Position numbers and translations under genes: made by a program. A stretch of 41,038 bases of DNA. Source: Candidatus Nanopelagicales bacterium. Its GTDB lineage: Bacteria; Actinomycetota; Actinomycetes; S36-B12; CAIYMF01. The notes below the pieces were generated by a model, which was not told the origin of the DNA, ran no database searches, and saw nothing but the letters and a program-made list of their open reading frames with translations. The stretch is taken from NCBI GenBank assembly GCA_025456015.1, contig JALOLK010000021.1:1-41038 (forward strand). The letters are read 5' to 3'. Below are positions 1 to 8,149 of this stretch, in pieces. Position 1 is the stretch's first letter. Every line of letters begins with the position of its first letter.

Positions 1-1347
1 CAGGCTGGCGGCCTTCTCGAAGTCCTGCGCGTCGATCGCGGACTCCTTCTCGCGGCGCACGGTCGCGATCCGCTCGTCGAACTCGCGCAGGTCCGGCGGG
101 GCGGTCATGCGGCGGATGCGCAGCCGGGAGCCTGCCTCGTCGATGAGGTCGATCGCCTTGTCGGGCAGCTGCCGGTCGGAGATGTAGCGGTCCGACAGGC
201 GGGCGGCGGCCGCGAGCGCGGCGTCGGTGATCGAGACCCGGTGGTGCGCCTCGTACCGGTCGCGCAGGCCCTTGAGGATCTCGATGGTGTGCGGCACGGT
301 CGGCGCCATCACCTGGATGGGCTGGAACCGCCGCTCGAGCGCGGCGTCCTTCTCGACGTACTTGCGGTACTCGTCGAGGGTGGTCGCCCCGATCGTCTGC
401 AGCTCCCCACGGGCCAGCATGGGCTTGAGGATGCTCGCCGCATCGATCGCGCCCTCGGCGGCACCCGCCCCGACGAGGGTGTGCATCTCGTCGATGAACA
501 GGATGATGTCCCCGCGGGTCTTGATCTCCTTGAGCACCTTCTTCAGGCGCTCCTCGAAGTCGCCGCGGTAGCGCGAGCCGGCCACGAGCGCGCCGAGGTC
601 GAGGGTGTAGAGGTGCTTGTCCTTGAGCGTCTCGGGCACCTCGCCGCGCACGATCATCTGGGCCAGGCCCTCGACGACCGCGGTCTTGCCCACGCCGGGC
701 TCACCGATGAGCACGGGGTTGTTCTTGGTGCGCCGCGAGAGCACCTGCATGACCCGCTCGATCTCCTTCTCGCGACCGATGACGGGATCGAGCTTGCTCT
801 CGCGGGCGTCCTTCGTGAGGTTGCGGCCGAACTGGTCGAGCACCAGCGACCCCGACGGGGTGCCCTCCTGCGGCCCGGCCCCGGCGCCGGCCGCTGCCGG
901 CTCCTTGCCCTGGTAGCCGCTGAGCAGCTGGATGACCTGCTGGCGCACCTTGTTGAGGTCCGCGCCGAGCTTGACCAGCACCTGGGCTGCCACGCCCTCG
1001 CCCTCGCGGATCAGGCCCAGGAGGATGTGCTCGGTGCCGATGTAGTTGTGGCCCAGCTGCAGCGCCTCGCGCAGGGACAGCTCGAGCACCTTCTTGGCCC
1101 GCGGCGTGAACGGGATGTGCCCGCTGGGCGCCTGCTGGCCCTGGCCGATGATCTCCTCGACCTGCTGGCGCACGGCGTCCAGCGAGATGCCGAGGCTCTC
1201 GAGGGCCTTGGCGGCGACGCCCTCACCCTCGTGGATCAGCCCGAGCAGGATGTGCTCGGTGCCGATGTAGTTGTGGTTCAGCATCCGCGCTTCTTCCTGC
1301 GCGAGCACGACCACTCGACGAGCGCGGTCGGTGAACCGTTCGAACAT
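1..1347 (-). CDS. clpC: ATP-dependent Clp protease ATP-binding subunit ClpC (N-terminal part)
   Basis: This is the first 449 residues of a class I Clp/Hsp100 unfoldase that feeds substrates to ClpP in the cytoplasm; the C-terminal half lies beyond the left edge. Visible in order: two Clp-N repeats (about residues 1-150, each with an LGLI-EGEGVAA block), a Gly/Ala-rich linker, and the first AAA+ module with Walker A GEPGVGKT at 215-222, Walker B ILFIDEMH and the sensor stretch TIGATT. The last visible residues ([17 protein letters not shown]) are the start of the middle/UVR-like domain that marks ClpC rather than ClpB. The ATG at 1347 is supported by [13 protein letters not shown], the usual ClpC start, and by AAAGAGG a few bases upstream. 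It lies downstream of lsr2 on the same strand, but has its own promoter-like sequence and a possible ClgR site. Confidence 0.97.
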   Translation of the reverse strand, partial: MFERFTDRARRVVVLAQEEARMLNHNYIGTEHILLGLIHEGEGVAAKALESLGISLDAVRQQVEEIIGQGQQAPSGHIPFTPRAKKVLELSLREALQLGHNYIGTEHILLGLIREGEGVAAQVLVKLGADLNKVRQQVIQLLSGYQGKEPAAAGAGAGPQEGTPSGSLVLDQFGRNLTKDARESKLDPVIGREKEIERVMQVLSRRTKNNPVLIGEPGVGKTAVVEGLAQMIVRGEVPETLKDKHLYTLDLGALVAGSRYRGDFEERLKKVLKEIKTRGDIILFIDEMHTLVGAGAAEGAIDAASILKPMLARGELQTIGATTLDEYRKYVEKDAALERRFQPIQVMAPTVPHTIEILKGLRDRYEAHHRVSITDAALAAAARLSDRYISDRQLPDKAIDLIDEAGSRLRIRRMTAPPDLREFDERIATVRREKESAIDAQDFEKAASL

Positions 1348-1392
1348 GCGCGCCTCTTTCGTCACGGCGACTCCGGGTGACCCGGGATCGCC

Positions 1393-1398
1393 ACTCTA
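1393..1398 (-). promoter_or_regulatory. clpC -10 element candidate
   Basis: On the minus strand the hexamer reads TAGAGT, a good TAnnnT -10 element, and would start transcription near 1386, giving a leader of about 40 nt that contains the AAAGAGG ribosome binding site. No convincing -35 hexamer is seen. Confidence 0.4.
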
Positions 1399-1504
1399 AC
1401 CCCTCCCCCCGACGCGCACACGCGCCCGAGGCGCCGCCCGCCCGATGAGGGCCTGTCGCCCTGCTCAACACCGACCGGCGGGCCCCGCGTTCCACGCCGG
1501 CGTG

Positions 1505-1518
1505 CGCCGTGGGCGAAC
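1505..1518 (-). promoter_or_regulatory. ClgR-type operator candidate upstream of clpC
   Basis: On the minus strand the sequence is GTTCGC, five bases, then GCG. This matches the ClgR operator pattern GTTCGC-5N-GCG that I recall for clp and lon genes in Streptomyces. It lies about 160 bp upstream of the clpC start and about 110 bp upstream of the proposed -10, which is far for a simple activator. In such GC-rich DNA a chance match is possible. Confidence 0.35.
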
Positions 1519-1562
1519 ACCCCGCACCACACCCGGGGGGCCGCCCCAGCGCCGGGCGGCGG

Positions 1563-1883
1563 CTAGTGGGCCGCCTCGTACCGAGCGCGCAGGTCGGCCG
1601 AGATGCGACCGCGGGAGCTCACCGGGATGCCGTGCTCGGCGGCCCAGCGACGGATGTCGGCGGTGTCGGTGGCTCGCCGCGACCCACGCTGCCGGGGCTC
1701 GGTGGCGCTGCCAGCGCGACGGGCCGCGCCGACCCAGGGCGCGAGGGCGTCACGCAGCTTCTTGGCATTGCGCTCGTTCAGGTCGATCTCGTAGGACCGG
1801 CCGTCGAGGGCGAATGCGATGGTCTCGGCAGCCTCGCCGCCGTCGATGTCATCCTCGAGGAGGACCTGCACCTTGCGGGCCAT
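1563..1883 (-). CDS. lsr2: Lsr2 family nucleoid-associated protein
   Basis: Lsr2 is the actinobacterial H-NS analogue: it binds AT-rich DNA in the minor groove, bridges it and silences genes. The protein is 106 residues from the second ATG. The N-terminal dimerisation half begins MARKVQVLLEDDIDGGEA and is followed by a basic linker (ATEPRQRGSRRATD). The C-terminal DNA-binding domain has IRRWAAEHGIPVSSRGRIS, with the AT-hook-like RGR. An ATG four codons upstream (1895) is in frame, but GGAGG lies only two bases before it, whereas GGAG with six bases of spacing precedes the ATG at 1883; family conservation also starts at MARKVQV. Its neighbour is clpC, as in other actinobacteria. Confidence 0.95.
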   Translation of the reverse strand: MARKVQVLLEDDIDGGEAAETIAFALDGRSYEIDLNERNAKKLRDALAPWVGAARRAGSATEPRQRGSRRATDTADIRRWAAEHGIPVSSRGRISADLRARYEAAH

Positions 1884-1924
1884 TCCGGACTCCATTTCCT
1901 CCCCGTCGAATTTGCGTTGCGAAG

Positions 1925-1930
1925 ATCCTA
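1925..1930 (-). promoter_or_regulatory. lsr2 -10 element candidate
   Basis: The minus strand reads TAGGAT about 42 bp before the lsr2 start, within the 262-bp lsr2-ppc intergenic region. That region (1884-2145) is clearly richer in A and T than the genes around it and holds promoters for both divergent genes. I see nothing else there. Confidence 0.4.
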
Positions 1931-2131
1931 TCCGTCATCCGCACCCAAGCCACCCCGCCCATACGGATTTCCCCTGTCCGGACGTCAAGGGACCGACAAT
2001 TCACCCGCAAATACCCGCCCGCATTCCCCCCATACCCGGCCGTCGTCGGCATCGACGGCATTCGCGCCCAGGAAGGGCCCCGACCGGCGTTCCGCCGTCC
2101 GCGGCCAGGAGGCGGGCGCGCCGATCGCGGC

Positions 2132-2137
2132 TAGCAT
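2132..2137 (+). promoter_or_regulatory. ppc -10 element, probably leaderless
   Basis: TAGCAT lies 8 nt before the ppc ATG, so transcription would begin at or next to the start codon. The only purine-rich stretch upstream (AGGAGG at 2107-2112) is more than 30 nt from the ATG, too far to act as a ribosome binding site. Confidence 0.45.
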
Positions 2138-2145
2138 CCGCAGGC

Positions 2146-4875
2146 ATGACGCCGCTGGCCGCCCTCGACGACGCGCCGCTGCGCGAGGACATCCGCCGGC
2201 TCGGTGACCTGCTCGGCGAGGCCCTGGTCCGCCAGGCGGGCGAGGAGACCTTCGCCATCGTGGAGCACGTGCGGGCGCTGGTGCGCGAGGACCCCCAGCG
2301 GGCCGCGGACCTCATCGACGACCTCCCCCTGGACCGCGCCACCACCCTGGCCCGCGCGTTCTCCCTGTACTTCGCGCTGGCGAACGTGGCCGAGCAGGTG
2401 CACCGCGCCCGCGCGCTCACCACCGAGCGGGACCGGTCGGGTGGCCCGCTGGCCCGCGCCGGCGCCGCCATCCGCGACGCGCTGGACGCCGGCACGCTGA
2501 CCAACGCGGACGTGGCCGCCGGGTTCGGCTCGGTCGCCGCCCGCCCCGTGTTCACCGCCCACCCCACCGAGGCCTCCCGCCGCTCGGTGCTGCTCAAGCT
2601 GACCCGGATCGCCGAGCTGCTCGACCAGCCCCGCACGCCCACCTCCGACCGCGACATCGCCGAGGCGATCGACCTGCTGTGGCAGACCGACGAGCTGCGC
2701 CTGGAGAAGCCGCAGGTCAGCGACGAGGCGCGCAACGCGCTGTTCTACCTCGACGACCTCGCCGCCGGGGCGGCCAGCGAGGTGCTCGGCGAGTTCGCCG
2801 AGGCCGGGGCCGCCGTCGGGGTGCCGGTGGACCCGGCCAGCCGCGTGCTCACGTTCGGCTCCTGGATCGGCGGGGACCGCGACGGCAACCCGTTCGTGAC
2901 CCCGGAGACGACCCTGGGCGTCCTGGCCCTGCAGCACGACCACGCGGTGCGCGCCCTGCTGCCGCACATCGAGGCGCTGTCCGGGCAGCTGTCGGTCTCC
3001 GAGCGGATCGCGCCGGCCGCACCAGCGCTGCGCGCCTCGCTGGAGGCCGACCTGGCCGCGCTGCCCGACCTCGACCCGCGGTTCCGCCGGCTCAACGCCG
3101 AGGAGCCCTATCGGCTCAAGCTCACCTGCATCCACGCGAAGCTGCGCCACACCCGCGCACGGCAGGCCGAGGGCCGCCCCCACGAGCCCGGACGCGACTA
3201 CCGCACCACCGCCGAGCTGCTCGCCGACCTCGACCTCATCCGGGCCTCGCTGGTCGCGAACCGCGGCGCCCTCATCGCGGCCGGCTCGGTGGCCCGCACG
3301 ATGCGGGTCGTGGCAGCGTTCGGGCTGTCGCTGGCCACCCTCGACGTGCGCGAGCACGCCGCGGCGCACCACCACGCGGTGGGCCAGCTCGTGGACCGGC
3401 TCGGCGAGATCGACCGGGCCTACGCCGCCCTGGACCCGGGCGAGCGGTTCGCCCTGCTGGCCGCCGAGCTCGCCAGCCGGCGGCCCCTGGCCCCGGTGCC
3501 GCCCCCCCTCGACGAGGCCGGCCGGCGCACGTACGACACCTTCGTGGCCGTGCGTGCGGCCCTGGACCGCTACGGCCCCGAGGTGTGCGAGTCCTACATC
3601 ATCTCGATGACGAAGGGCGCCGACGACGTCCTGGCCGCCGCCGTGCTGGCCCGCGAGGCCGGCCTGGTCGACCTGCCCGCCGGGGTCGCCCGCATCGGCT
3701 TCGTGCCGCTGCTCGAGACGGTCGCCGAGCTGCGGGCCGCCGGCGAGCTCGTGGGGGCGCTGCTGGCCGACCCCGCCTTCCGCGAGCTCGTGGCCCTGCG
3801 CGGGGACCACCTCGAGGTGATGCTCGGCTACTCGGACTCGAACAAGGACGCGGGGATCACGACCTCCCAGTGGGAGATCCACCTGGCCCAGCGGCGGCTG
3901 CGCGACGTCTGCGCCGCCCACGGGGTGCGCCTGCGGCTGTTCCACGGCCGGGGTGGGACCGTGGGCCGCGGCGGGGGGCCCACCTACGAGGCGATCATGT
4001 CCCAGCCGCCCGGGGTCCTCGACGGCCAGATCAAGGTCACCGAGCAGGGCGAGGTGATCTCCGACAAGTACCTGCTGCCCGTCCTGGCTCGCGAGAACCT
4101 GCGCCAGACCCTGGCTGCGACCCTGCGCGGGACGGTGCTGCACCGGGCCCCGGTGCTTGACGAGGCGACCCTGGCCGCCTGGGACGAGGTCATGGAGCTC
4201 ACCAGCGGTGCGGCCTTCGCGGCCTACCGCGCGCTCGTGGACCACCCGGACCTGCCCGACTACTTCGCCGCCGCGACGCCGGTCGAGCAGCTGGCCGACC
4301 TGCACCTGGGCTCGCGCCCGGCGCGGCGTACCACGACCGGCTCCGGCCTGGCCGGGCTGCGGGCGATCCCCTGGGTCTTCGGGTGGACCCAGGCACGCCA
4401 GATCGTGCCCGGCTGGTACGGGGTGGGCACGGGGCTGGCAGCCGCCCGCGCCGCCGGGCATGCCGACACCCTGGCGGAGATGGCCCGGCGCTGGCCGTTC
4501 TTCGGCAACTTCCTGTCGAACGTGGCGATGACCGCGGCGAAGGCCGACCTCGCGGTGGCCGACCGGTACGTGGCGCGGCTCGTGCCCACGCACCTGCAGC
4601 ACTTCGCCGCGACGATCCGCACCGAGCACGAGCGCACCGTCCACGAGCTCACGACGATCCAGGGCACCCAGGGGCTGCTGGCCAACCAGCCGGCCCTGGC
4701 CCAGACCCTGCTCGTGCGCGACTTCTACCTGCGGCCGCTGCACCTGCTGCAGGTCTCGCTGCTGGCCCGGGTGCGCTGGGCCGAGGGCGAGGGCGCCCCG
4801 GTGGACCCCCAGCTGCGCCGGGCGCTGCTGCTCACGGTGAACGGCATCGCGACGGGCCTGCGCAACACCGGCTGA
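2146..4875 (+). CDS. ppc: Phosphoenolpyruvate carboxylase
   Basis: This cytoplasmic enzyme carboxylates phosphoenolpyruvate with bicarbonate to oxaloacetate, replenishing the TCA cycle. The protein is 909 residues, the usual bacterial length. Catalytic motifs are all present: VFTAHPTEASRRSV with His139, GSWIGGDRDGNPFVTPETT, GYSDSNKDAGITTSQW with Lys567, and the glycine-rich loop FHGRGGTVGRGGGPTYEA with Arg602. The C-terminus ends RNTG, close to the family's QNTG. The ATG at 2146 is chosen because the family N-terminus fits there and a -10-like TAGCAT sits 8 nt before it; the frame is open further upstream, but those residues do not resemble PEPC. It converges with the next gene with only 12 bp between them. 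Confidence 0.97.
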   Translation: MTPLAALDDAPLREDIRRLGDLLGEALVRQAGEETFAIVEHVRALVREDPQRAADLIDDLPLDRATTLARAFSLYFALANVAEQVHRARALTTERDRSGGPLARAGAAIRDALDAGTLTNADVAAGFGSVAARPVFTAHPTEASRRSVLLKLTRIAELLDQPRTPTSDRDIAEAIDLLWQTDELRLEKPQVSDEARNALFYLDDLAAGAASEVLGEFAEAGAAVGVPVDPASRVLTFGSWIGGDRDGNPFVTPETTLGVLALQHDHAVRALLPHIEALSGQLSVSERIAPAAPALRASLEADLAALPDLDPRFRRLNAEEPYRLKLTCIHAKLRHTRARQAEGRPHEPGRDYRTTAELLADLDLIRASLVANRGALIAAGSVARTMRVVAAFGLSLATLDVREHAAAHHHAVGQLVDRLGEIDRAYAALDPGERFALLAAELASRRPLAPVPPPLDEAGRRTYDTFVAVRAALDRYGPEVCESYIISMTKGADDVLAAAVLAREAGLVDLPAGVARIGFVPLLETVAELRAAGELVGALLADPAFRELVALRGDHLEVMLGYSDSNKDAGITTSQWEIHLAQRRLRDVCAAHGVRLRLFHGRGGTVGRGGGPTYEAIMSQPPGVLDGQIKVTEQGEVISDKYLLPVLARENLRQTLAATLRGTVLHRAPVLDEATLAAWDEVMELTSGAAFAAYRALVDHPDLPDYFAAATPVEQLADLHLGSRPARRTTTGSGLAGLRAIPWVFGWTQARQIVPGWYGVGTGLAAARAAGHADTLAEMARRWPFFGNFLSNVAMTAAKADLAVADRYVARLVPTHLQHFAATIRTEHERTVHELTTIQGTQGLLANQPALAQTLLVRDFYLRPLHLLQVSLLARVRWAEGEGAPVDPQLRRALLLTVNGIATGLRNTG

Positions 4876-4887
4876 TCCCAGCCCGGC

Positions 4888-6303
4888 TCAGCGCCGCCCG
4901 GGACGCCCCGACGTCGCGGTCGGGGACGCCAGCCCGATCGCCTCGAGGGCGGCCGGCTGGCGGCCCCTGGCGACGGCCACGAGCCCGGCCACGCCCACGG
5001 CCCGGTAGTGCCGGGTGAGCGCCTGTCGCAGGTCGGCGGCGGCGACCAGCAGCGTGAGCCCGGCGGGGTGGATGGTGAAGGTGATCGGCGTACCCATCAC
5101 CAGCGCCTCGCCGTCGACCCCGATCGGGGCCGATCCGGCCCGTGAGCGCACCTCGAAGCGGTCGGTGGTGAACTCGTGCAGGTTGGGGTCGCGGCCGGCG
5201 GTGCCGGTGATCACCCGGGCCGCGAGCGCCGCGGCCTCGAGGCCGGTGCGTGAGCTGATCGCCACCACCCCGAGCCGGCCGGTCCGCAGCGAGCGGCGCT
5301 GGGCCGCGTCGGGGGCGGCCCGCAGCACGTAGGGGTTGTTGGAGACCAGGATCACGAAGGCGCCGTCGACCTCACGCCCGTCCGGTGCGGTGAACTGCAG
5401 GTCGAACGGCTCGGTCCGGGCCCCCAGCAGCTGTGGCAGCGCGCTGGCTGCGGTGTGCAGCTTCGCGTCGCGGTACTCGTCGTGCTCGACGACCTCCGCG
5501 TAGACCCCGAGCGAGGCGTTGTTGACGAACAGCCGCCCTTCCGCCCGCGCGTAGTCGACCTGCCGCAGCACGCCATCGGTGAAGGCCGCCAGCCCTGCTG
5601 TCGGGTCCTCGCGGTCCAGGCCCAGGTCGAGCGCGAAGTGGTTGCGGGTGCCCGCGCTGACGCAGACGAACGGCAGGCCGTGCTCGATGGCGACCGACGC
5701 CACGAGCGCCTGCGACCCGTCACCGCCGGCCATGCCGAGGCAGTCCGCACCACGCGCGACGGCGTCGCGCGCGAGCTGCTCGAGGTCCAGGCCGGGCCCG
5801 AGCTCGACGACCTCCACGCCGAGCGCGGTCGCACGCGCCACGAGGTCGAAGCGCCCGACCTTCCCGCCGCCTGACCTCGGGTTCACGATGAGGACCGGGT
5901 GCCGGGGCCGGAAGGGCTCGGCGACCGAGCCCAGGTCGAGCCGGTGCAGCGTGGGCACGAGGGCCAGCCGCGCACACAGGCCCGCGGCGGCCGCCAGCGC
6001 CATGAGGACCACCAGCTGGCCGAGCGGGGATTCCCCCTCGTCGAGGGCAGCCATCACGGCGCCCACCAGCAGGGCGAGCCCGACGAGGGCGCCGAGCAGG
6101 CCCAGTGCCCGCCGGGGCATGCCTTCGGTGATGACCCACCAGGCACCCGCCGCGAGGACCGCCAGGCCCGCCACCCCGAGCAGGACCGCGGGCGGATGGC
6201 GCAGGCCCACCCGGGCGACCGCCAGCACCAGCAGGGCCGCCAGCACCAGGGCGAGGATCGCGAACGCCCGCTCCCGTCCGCGCACCTGCGGGTCGTCGCC
6301 CAT
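4888..6303 (-). CDS. Membrane protein with diacylglycerol kinase catalytic domain
   Basis: This 471-residue protein belongs to the diacylglycerol/sphingosine kinase-like family (DAGKc, LCB5-type). About four hydrophobic segments occupy residues 10-125. The kinase core follows: PVLIVNPRSGGGK (nucleotide loop), MAGGDGSQALVASVA (family GGDGT, here GGDGS), and SAGTRNHFALDLGLD (family GTxNDFA, here GTRNHFA). The C-terminal lobe has the usual IGVDGEAL. It is expected to phosphorylate a lipid at the membrane; the actual substrate cannot be read from the sequence. The ATG at 6303 has GGGGAGG five bases upstream. It is divergent from a PAP2 phosphatase, and the two promoters appear to overlap. Confidence 0.88.
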   Translation of the reverse strand: MGDDPQVRGRERAFAILALVLAALLVLAVARVGLRHPPAVLLGVAGLAVLAAGAWWVITEGMPRRALGLLGALVGLALLVGAVMAALDEGESPLGQLVVLMALAAAAGLCARLALVPTLHRLDLGSVAEPFRPRHPVLIVNPRSGGGKVGRFDLVARATALGVEVVELGPGLDLEQLARDAVARGADCLGMAGGDGSQALVASVAIEHGLPFVCVSAGTRNHFALDLGLDREDPTAGLAAFTDGVLRQVDYARAEGRLFVNNASLGVYAEVVEHDEYRDAKLHTAASALPQLLGARTEPFDLQFTAPDGREVDGAFVILVSNNPYVLRAAPDAAQRRSLRTGRLGVVAISSRTGLEAAALAARVITGTAGRDPNLHEFTTDRFEVRSRAGSAPIGVDGEALVMGTPITFTIHPAGLTLLVAAADLRQALTRHYRAVGVAGLVAVARGRQPAALEAIGLASPTATSGRPGRR

Positions 6304-6348
6304 CCATGCCTCCCCTCGGCCCCGCCGGGCCCCACGCCGGACGACCCG

Positions 6349-6354
6349 ACGATA
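6349..6354 (-). promoter_or_regulatory. -10 element candidate for the lipid kinase gene
   Basis: The minus strand reads TATCGT, giving a start near 6342 and a leader of about 39 nt with the GGGGAGG ribosome binding site. It overlaps the -10 candidate of the divergent PAP2 gene by four bases. Confidence 0.4.
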
Positions 6355-6356
6355 CT
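6351..6356 (+). promoter_or_regulatory. -10 element candidate for the PAP2 gene, probably leaderless
   Basis: GATACT lies 6 nt before the GTG at 6363, with no ribosome binding site in between, and shares bases with the TATCGT of the opposite strand. Confidence 0.4.
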
Positions 6357-6362
6357 GACCGG

Positions 6363-6998
6363 GTGCAGCCGGAGATCGGTGACGACGTGCCGGACCGCAC
6401 GGCGCCCAGCCCCGCGCGCTGGTCCGACGAGTTGCTGGCCCTCGACCGGGCGGTCTACGCCGCCGTGGCAGGCACCCCGACGCCCCACCTCGACCGGGTG
6501 CTGCGGCCGCTGACCTCCGCCGCCGACCACTCGAAGCTCTGGCTGGGCACCGCGGCGGTGCTGGCAGTGGCCGGGGGACGACCGGGTCGGCGGGCCGCCC
6601 TGCACGGGATCGCCGCCATCGGCATGGCGTCGGCGGTGGTCAACCAGCCGCTCAAGCGAGCCACCCGCCGTCGCCGGCCGGACCGCGACACGGCAGCGGT
6701 GCCCGAGTCGCGGCGCGTGCCGATGCCCACCTCGACATCGTTCCCGTCCGGCCACTCGGCCTCCGCCTTCGCCTTCGCCCAGGGCGTCGGGCACACCCTG
6801 CCCGCCCTCGGCGTGGCGCTGCGGCTGGCTGCAGCGGCGGTGGCGTACTCCCGCGTGCACAGCGGCGTGCACTACCCCGGGGACGTGCTGATCGGGGTCC
6901 TGGCCGGCGTCACCTCGGGCGAGGCGGCCCCGCGGCTGGTCGAGGTGGCCGCCGCCCGGCGCGCGAGCCTTCGACTGCCGGCGCCCGGGGCGCCGTGA
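6363..6998 (+). CDS. PAP2-family membrane phosphatase
   Basis: A 211-residue type 2 phosphatidic acid phosphatase-like protein. The three-part phosphatase signature is complete: LKRATRRRRPDR (KX6RP), SFPSGHSAS (PSGH) and SRVHSGVHYPGD (SRX5HX3D). Hydrophobic stretches around the motifs indicate a multi-pass membrane protein acting on lipid phosphates or isoprenoid pyrophosphates; the substrate is not determinable. The start is uncertain: GTG 6363 follows a -10-like hexamer by 6 nt, while GTG 6387 is an alternative, and the frame is also open upstream. In some actinobacteria PAP2 and DAG-kinase domains are fused in one polypeptide; here they are separate divergent genes, which supports a shared lipid pathway. 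Confidence 0.9.
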   Translation: MQPEIGDDVPDRTAPSPARWSDELLALDRAVYAAVAGTPTPHLDRVLRPLTSAADHSKLWLGTAAVLAVAGGRPGRRAALHGIAAIGMASAVVNQPLKRATRRRRPDRDTAAVPESRRVPMPTSTSFPSGHSASAFAFAQGVGHTLPALGVALRLAAAAVAYSRVHSGVHYPGDVLIGVLAGVTSGEAAPRLVEVAAARRASLRLPAPGAP

Positions 6999-7020
6999 GG
7001 CGAGCGACGACGTCGGCCCC

Positions 7021-7518
7021 TCAGAGCACCCGCAGCATCCGGTGGTTGCCCAGGGTGTTGGGCTTGACCCGTTCGAGGTCGAGGAACTCCGCCACGCCCT
7101 CGTCGTAGGACTGCAGCAGCTGGGCGTAGACCTCGGGGCTGACCGGGGCGCCCTCGATCTCGACGAACCCGACCCGGGCGAAGAAGTCGGTCTCGAACGT
7201 CAGGCAGAACACCCGGGAGACCCCGAGGGCGCGGGCCCGATCCAGCAGCGCCGCGACGAGCCGCCCGCCGATGCCGGCGCCGGTGCGCTCGGGGTCCACG
7301 GCCAGGGTGCGCAGCTCACCGAGGTCCTCCCACAGCACGTGCATCGCGCCGCAGCCGACCACCTCGCCGTCGAGCTCGGCGACCAGGAAGTCGGGCACGT
7401 CCTCGTAGAGGGTGACCGTGGCCTTGGACAGGATGATCCGCCGGGCGGCGTACAGGTCGACCAGCGCGCGGATGCGCGCCACGTCGCCGGTGCGGGCCGG
7501 TCGGATGCGCAGGTCCAC
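7021..7518 (-). CDS. argA: Amino-acid N-acetyltransferase (ArgA-type GNAT)
   Basis: A 165-residue GNAT acetyltransferase. It closely resembles the short actinobacterial L-glutamate N-acetyltransferase typified by M. tuberculosis Rv2747, which makes N-acetylglutamate for arginine synthesis. Matching landmarks are the N-terminal IRPARTGDVARIRALVDLYA, VVGCGAMHVLWEDLGELRTLAVDP, the acetyl-CoA loop ERTGAGIGGRLV, VFCLTFETDFFARVGF, and the characteristic C-terminus VKPNTLGNHRMLRVL. Start GTG 7518 is preferred because TAGGGT lies 7 nt upstream (leaderless type); GTG 7527, three codons further, is possible. The frame stays open further upstream, but that sequence is antisense to the next gene. It lies 29 bp downstream of the GyrI-like gene. 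Confidence 0.85.
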   Translation of the reverse strand: MDLRIRPARTGDVARIRALVDLYAARRIILSKATVTLYEDVPDFLVAELDGEVVGCGAMHVLWEDLGELRTLAVDPERTGAGIGGRLVAALLDRARALGVSRVFCLTFETDFFARVGFVEIEGAPVSPEVYAQLLQSYDEGVAEFLDLERVKPNTLGNHRMLRVL

Positions 7519-7525
7519 GGGGCGC

Positions 7526-7531
7526 ACCCTA
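7526..7531 (-). promoter_or_regulatory. argA -10 element candidate, leaderless type
   Basis: TAGGGT on the minus strand, 7 nt before GTG 7518, inside the 29-bp gap after the GyrI-like gene. Confidence 0.35.
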
Positions 7532-7547
7532 TGCACCCGCGGCCGGG

Positions 7548-8000
7548 CTAGCGGGGCCGGGCGGGCACGTGCACGACGGTGCGCGGCTCCGGGACCTCCG
7601 GGCCGTCGAGGTAGGCCTCCCAGGCTGCGCCGGTGGGCTCCCAGTCGTGCTCGGCGAGCCACGCCTCGGCCGCCTGGTACGCGGCCGCGACCTGGTCGTA
7701 GGCCCCGGTGTGCAGCACGGTGAGGGTGGGCCCGCCGGGCAGCATGGCGAGCTCGACGCGGCCCATCGGGCGCACCTCGCTCGCGACAGGGAAGCCCGCC
7801 TCGATCCGGAAGCCCCCCTCGTGGATCTCGTACCGGGCGATCGGCGGGCCGGAGGGCGACACGCCCTGCGCGCCGATGGTGCCCATGACCTCGCCGAAGG
7901 CCCCGCCGAGGAAGCCCGCGACGCCGTCGTGGGGCACCTCCCCCCGGACGACGGCGACCTGCTGCGGCTCGAGCTCCATGCGTTCGACCTGGTAGTCCAT
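7548..8000 (-). CDS. GyrI-like small-molecule-binding domain protein
   Basis: A 150-residue stand-alone GyrI-like/AraC effector-binding fold. Visible landmarks are the opening MDYQVERMELEPQQVAVVRGEVP, the repeated alpha/beta half with YEIHEGGFRIEAGFPV, and the second half VLHTGAYDQVAAAYQAAEAWLAEH, ending in TVVHVPAR. Such domains bind hydrophobic or cationic small molecules, and some hydrolyse them; no DNA-binding part is present, so it is not itself a transcription factor. Start ATG 8000 has CAGGGT 6 nt upstream. It is divergent from a secreted protein and upstream of argA on the same strand. The ligand is unknown. Confidence 0.75.
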   Translation of the reverse strand: MDYQVERMELEPQQVAVVRGEVPHDGVAGFLGGAFGEVMGTIGAQGVSPSGPPIARYEIHEGGFRIEAGFPVASEVRPMGRVELAMLPGGPTLTVLHTGAYDQVAAAYQAAEAWLAEHDWEPTGAAWEAYLDGPEVPEPRTVVHVPARPR

Positions 8001-8006
8001 CCCCCC

Positions 8007-8012
8007 ACCCTG
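8007..8012 (-). promoter_or_regulatory. -10 element candidate for the GyrI-like gene, leaderless type
   Basis: CAGGGT on the minus strand, 6 nt before ATG 8000. It keeps the two most conserved -10 positions (A2, T6) but lacks the first T. Confidence 0.25.
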
Positions 8013-8090
8013 CCAAGCCCGGGGCGCTGCGTCGACCCGGGGCTTACCTGCCCCGTACACCAGCGACATCGTCCGCCAACCCGGCCGCGG

Positions 8091-8096
8091 CAGGGT
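8091..8096 (+). promoter_or_regulatory. -10 element candidate for the secreted-protein gene
   Basis: CAGGGT would start transcription near 8103 and give a leader of about 47 nt containing GAAGGAG, a good ribosome binding site for ATG 8150. No -35 seen. Confidence 0.25.
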
Positions 8097-8149
8097 GGTG
8101 CTCACCGAGGGCGCACGCCCCCGTCAGCCTTCCCACGAAGGAGACCACC

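Noticed and set aside
2131-4743. Open frame of 870 codons antisense to ppc
   Set aside because: It has no recognisable domain and shows the Gly/Arg/His/Gln-rich composition typical of the antisense of GC-rich genes; ppc on the plus strand has all catalytic motifs.
8039-8054. Inverted repeat GGGGC-TTACCT-GCCCC between the GyrI-like and secreted-protein genes
   Set aside because: Five-base arms are expected often by chance in such GC-rich DNA, and position relative to the proposed -10 elements is not telling.
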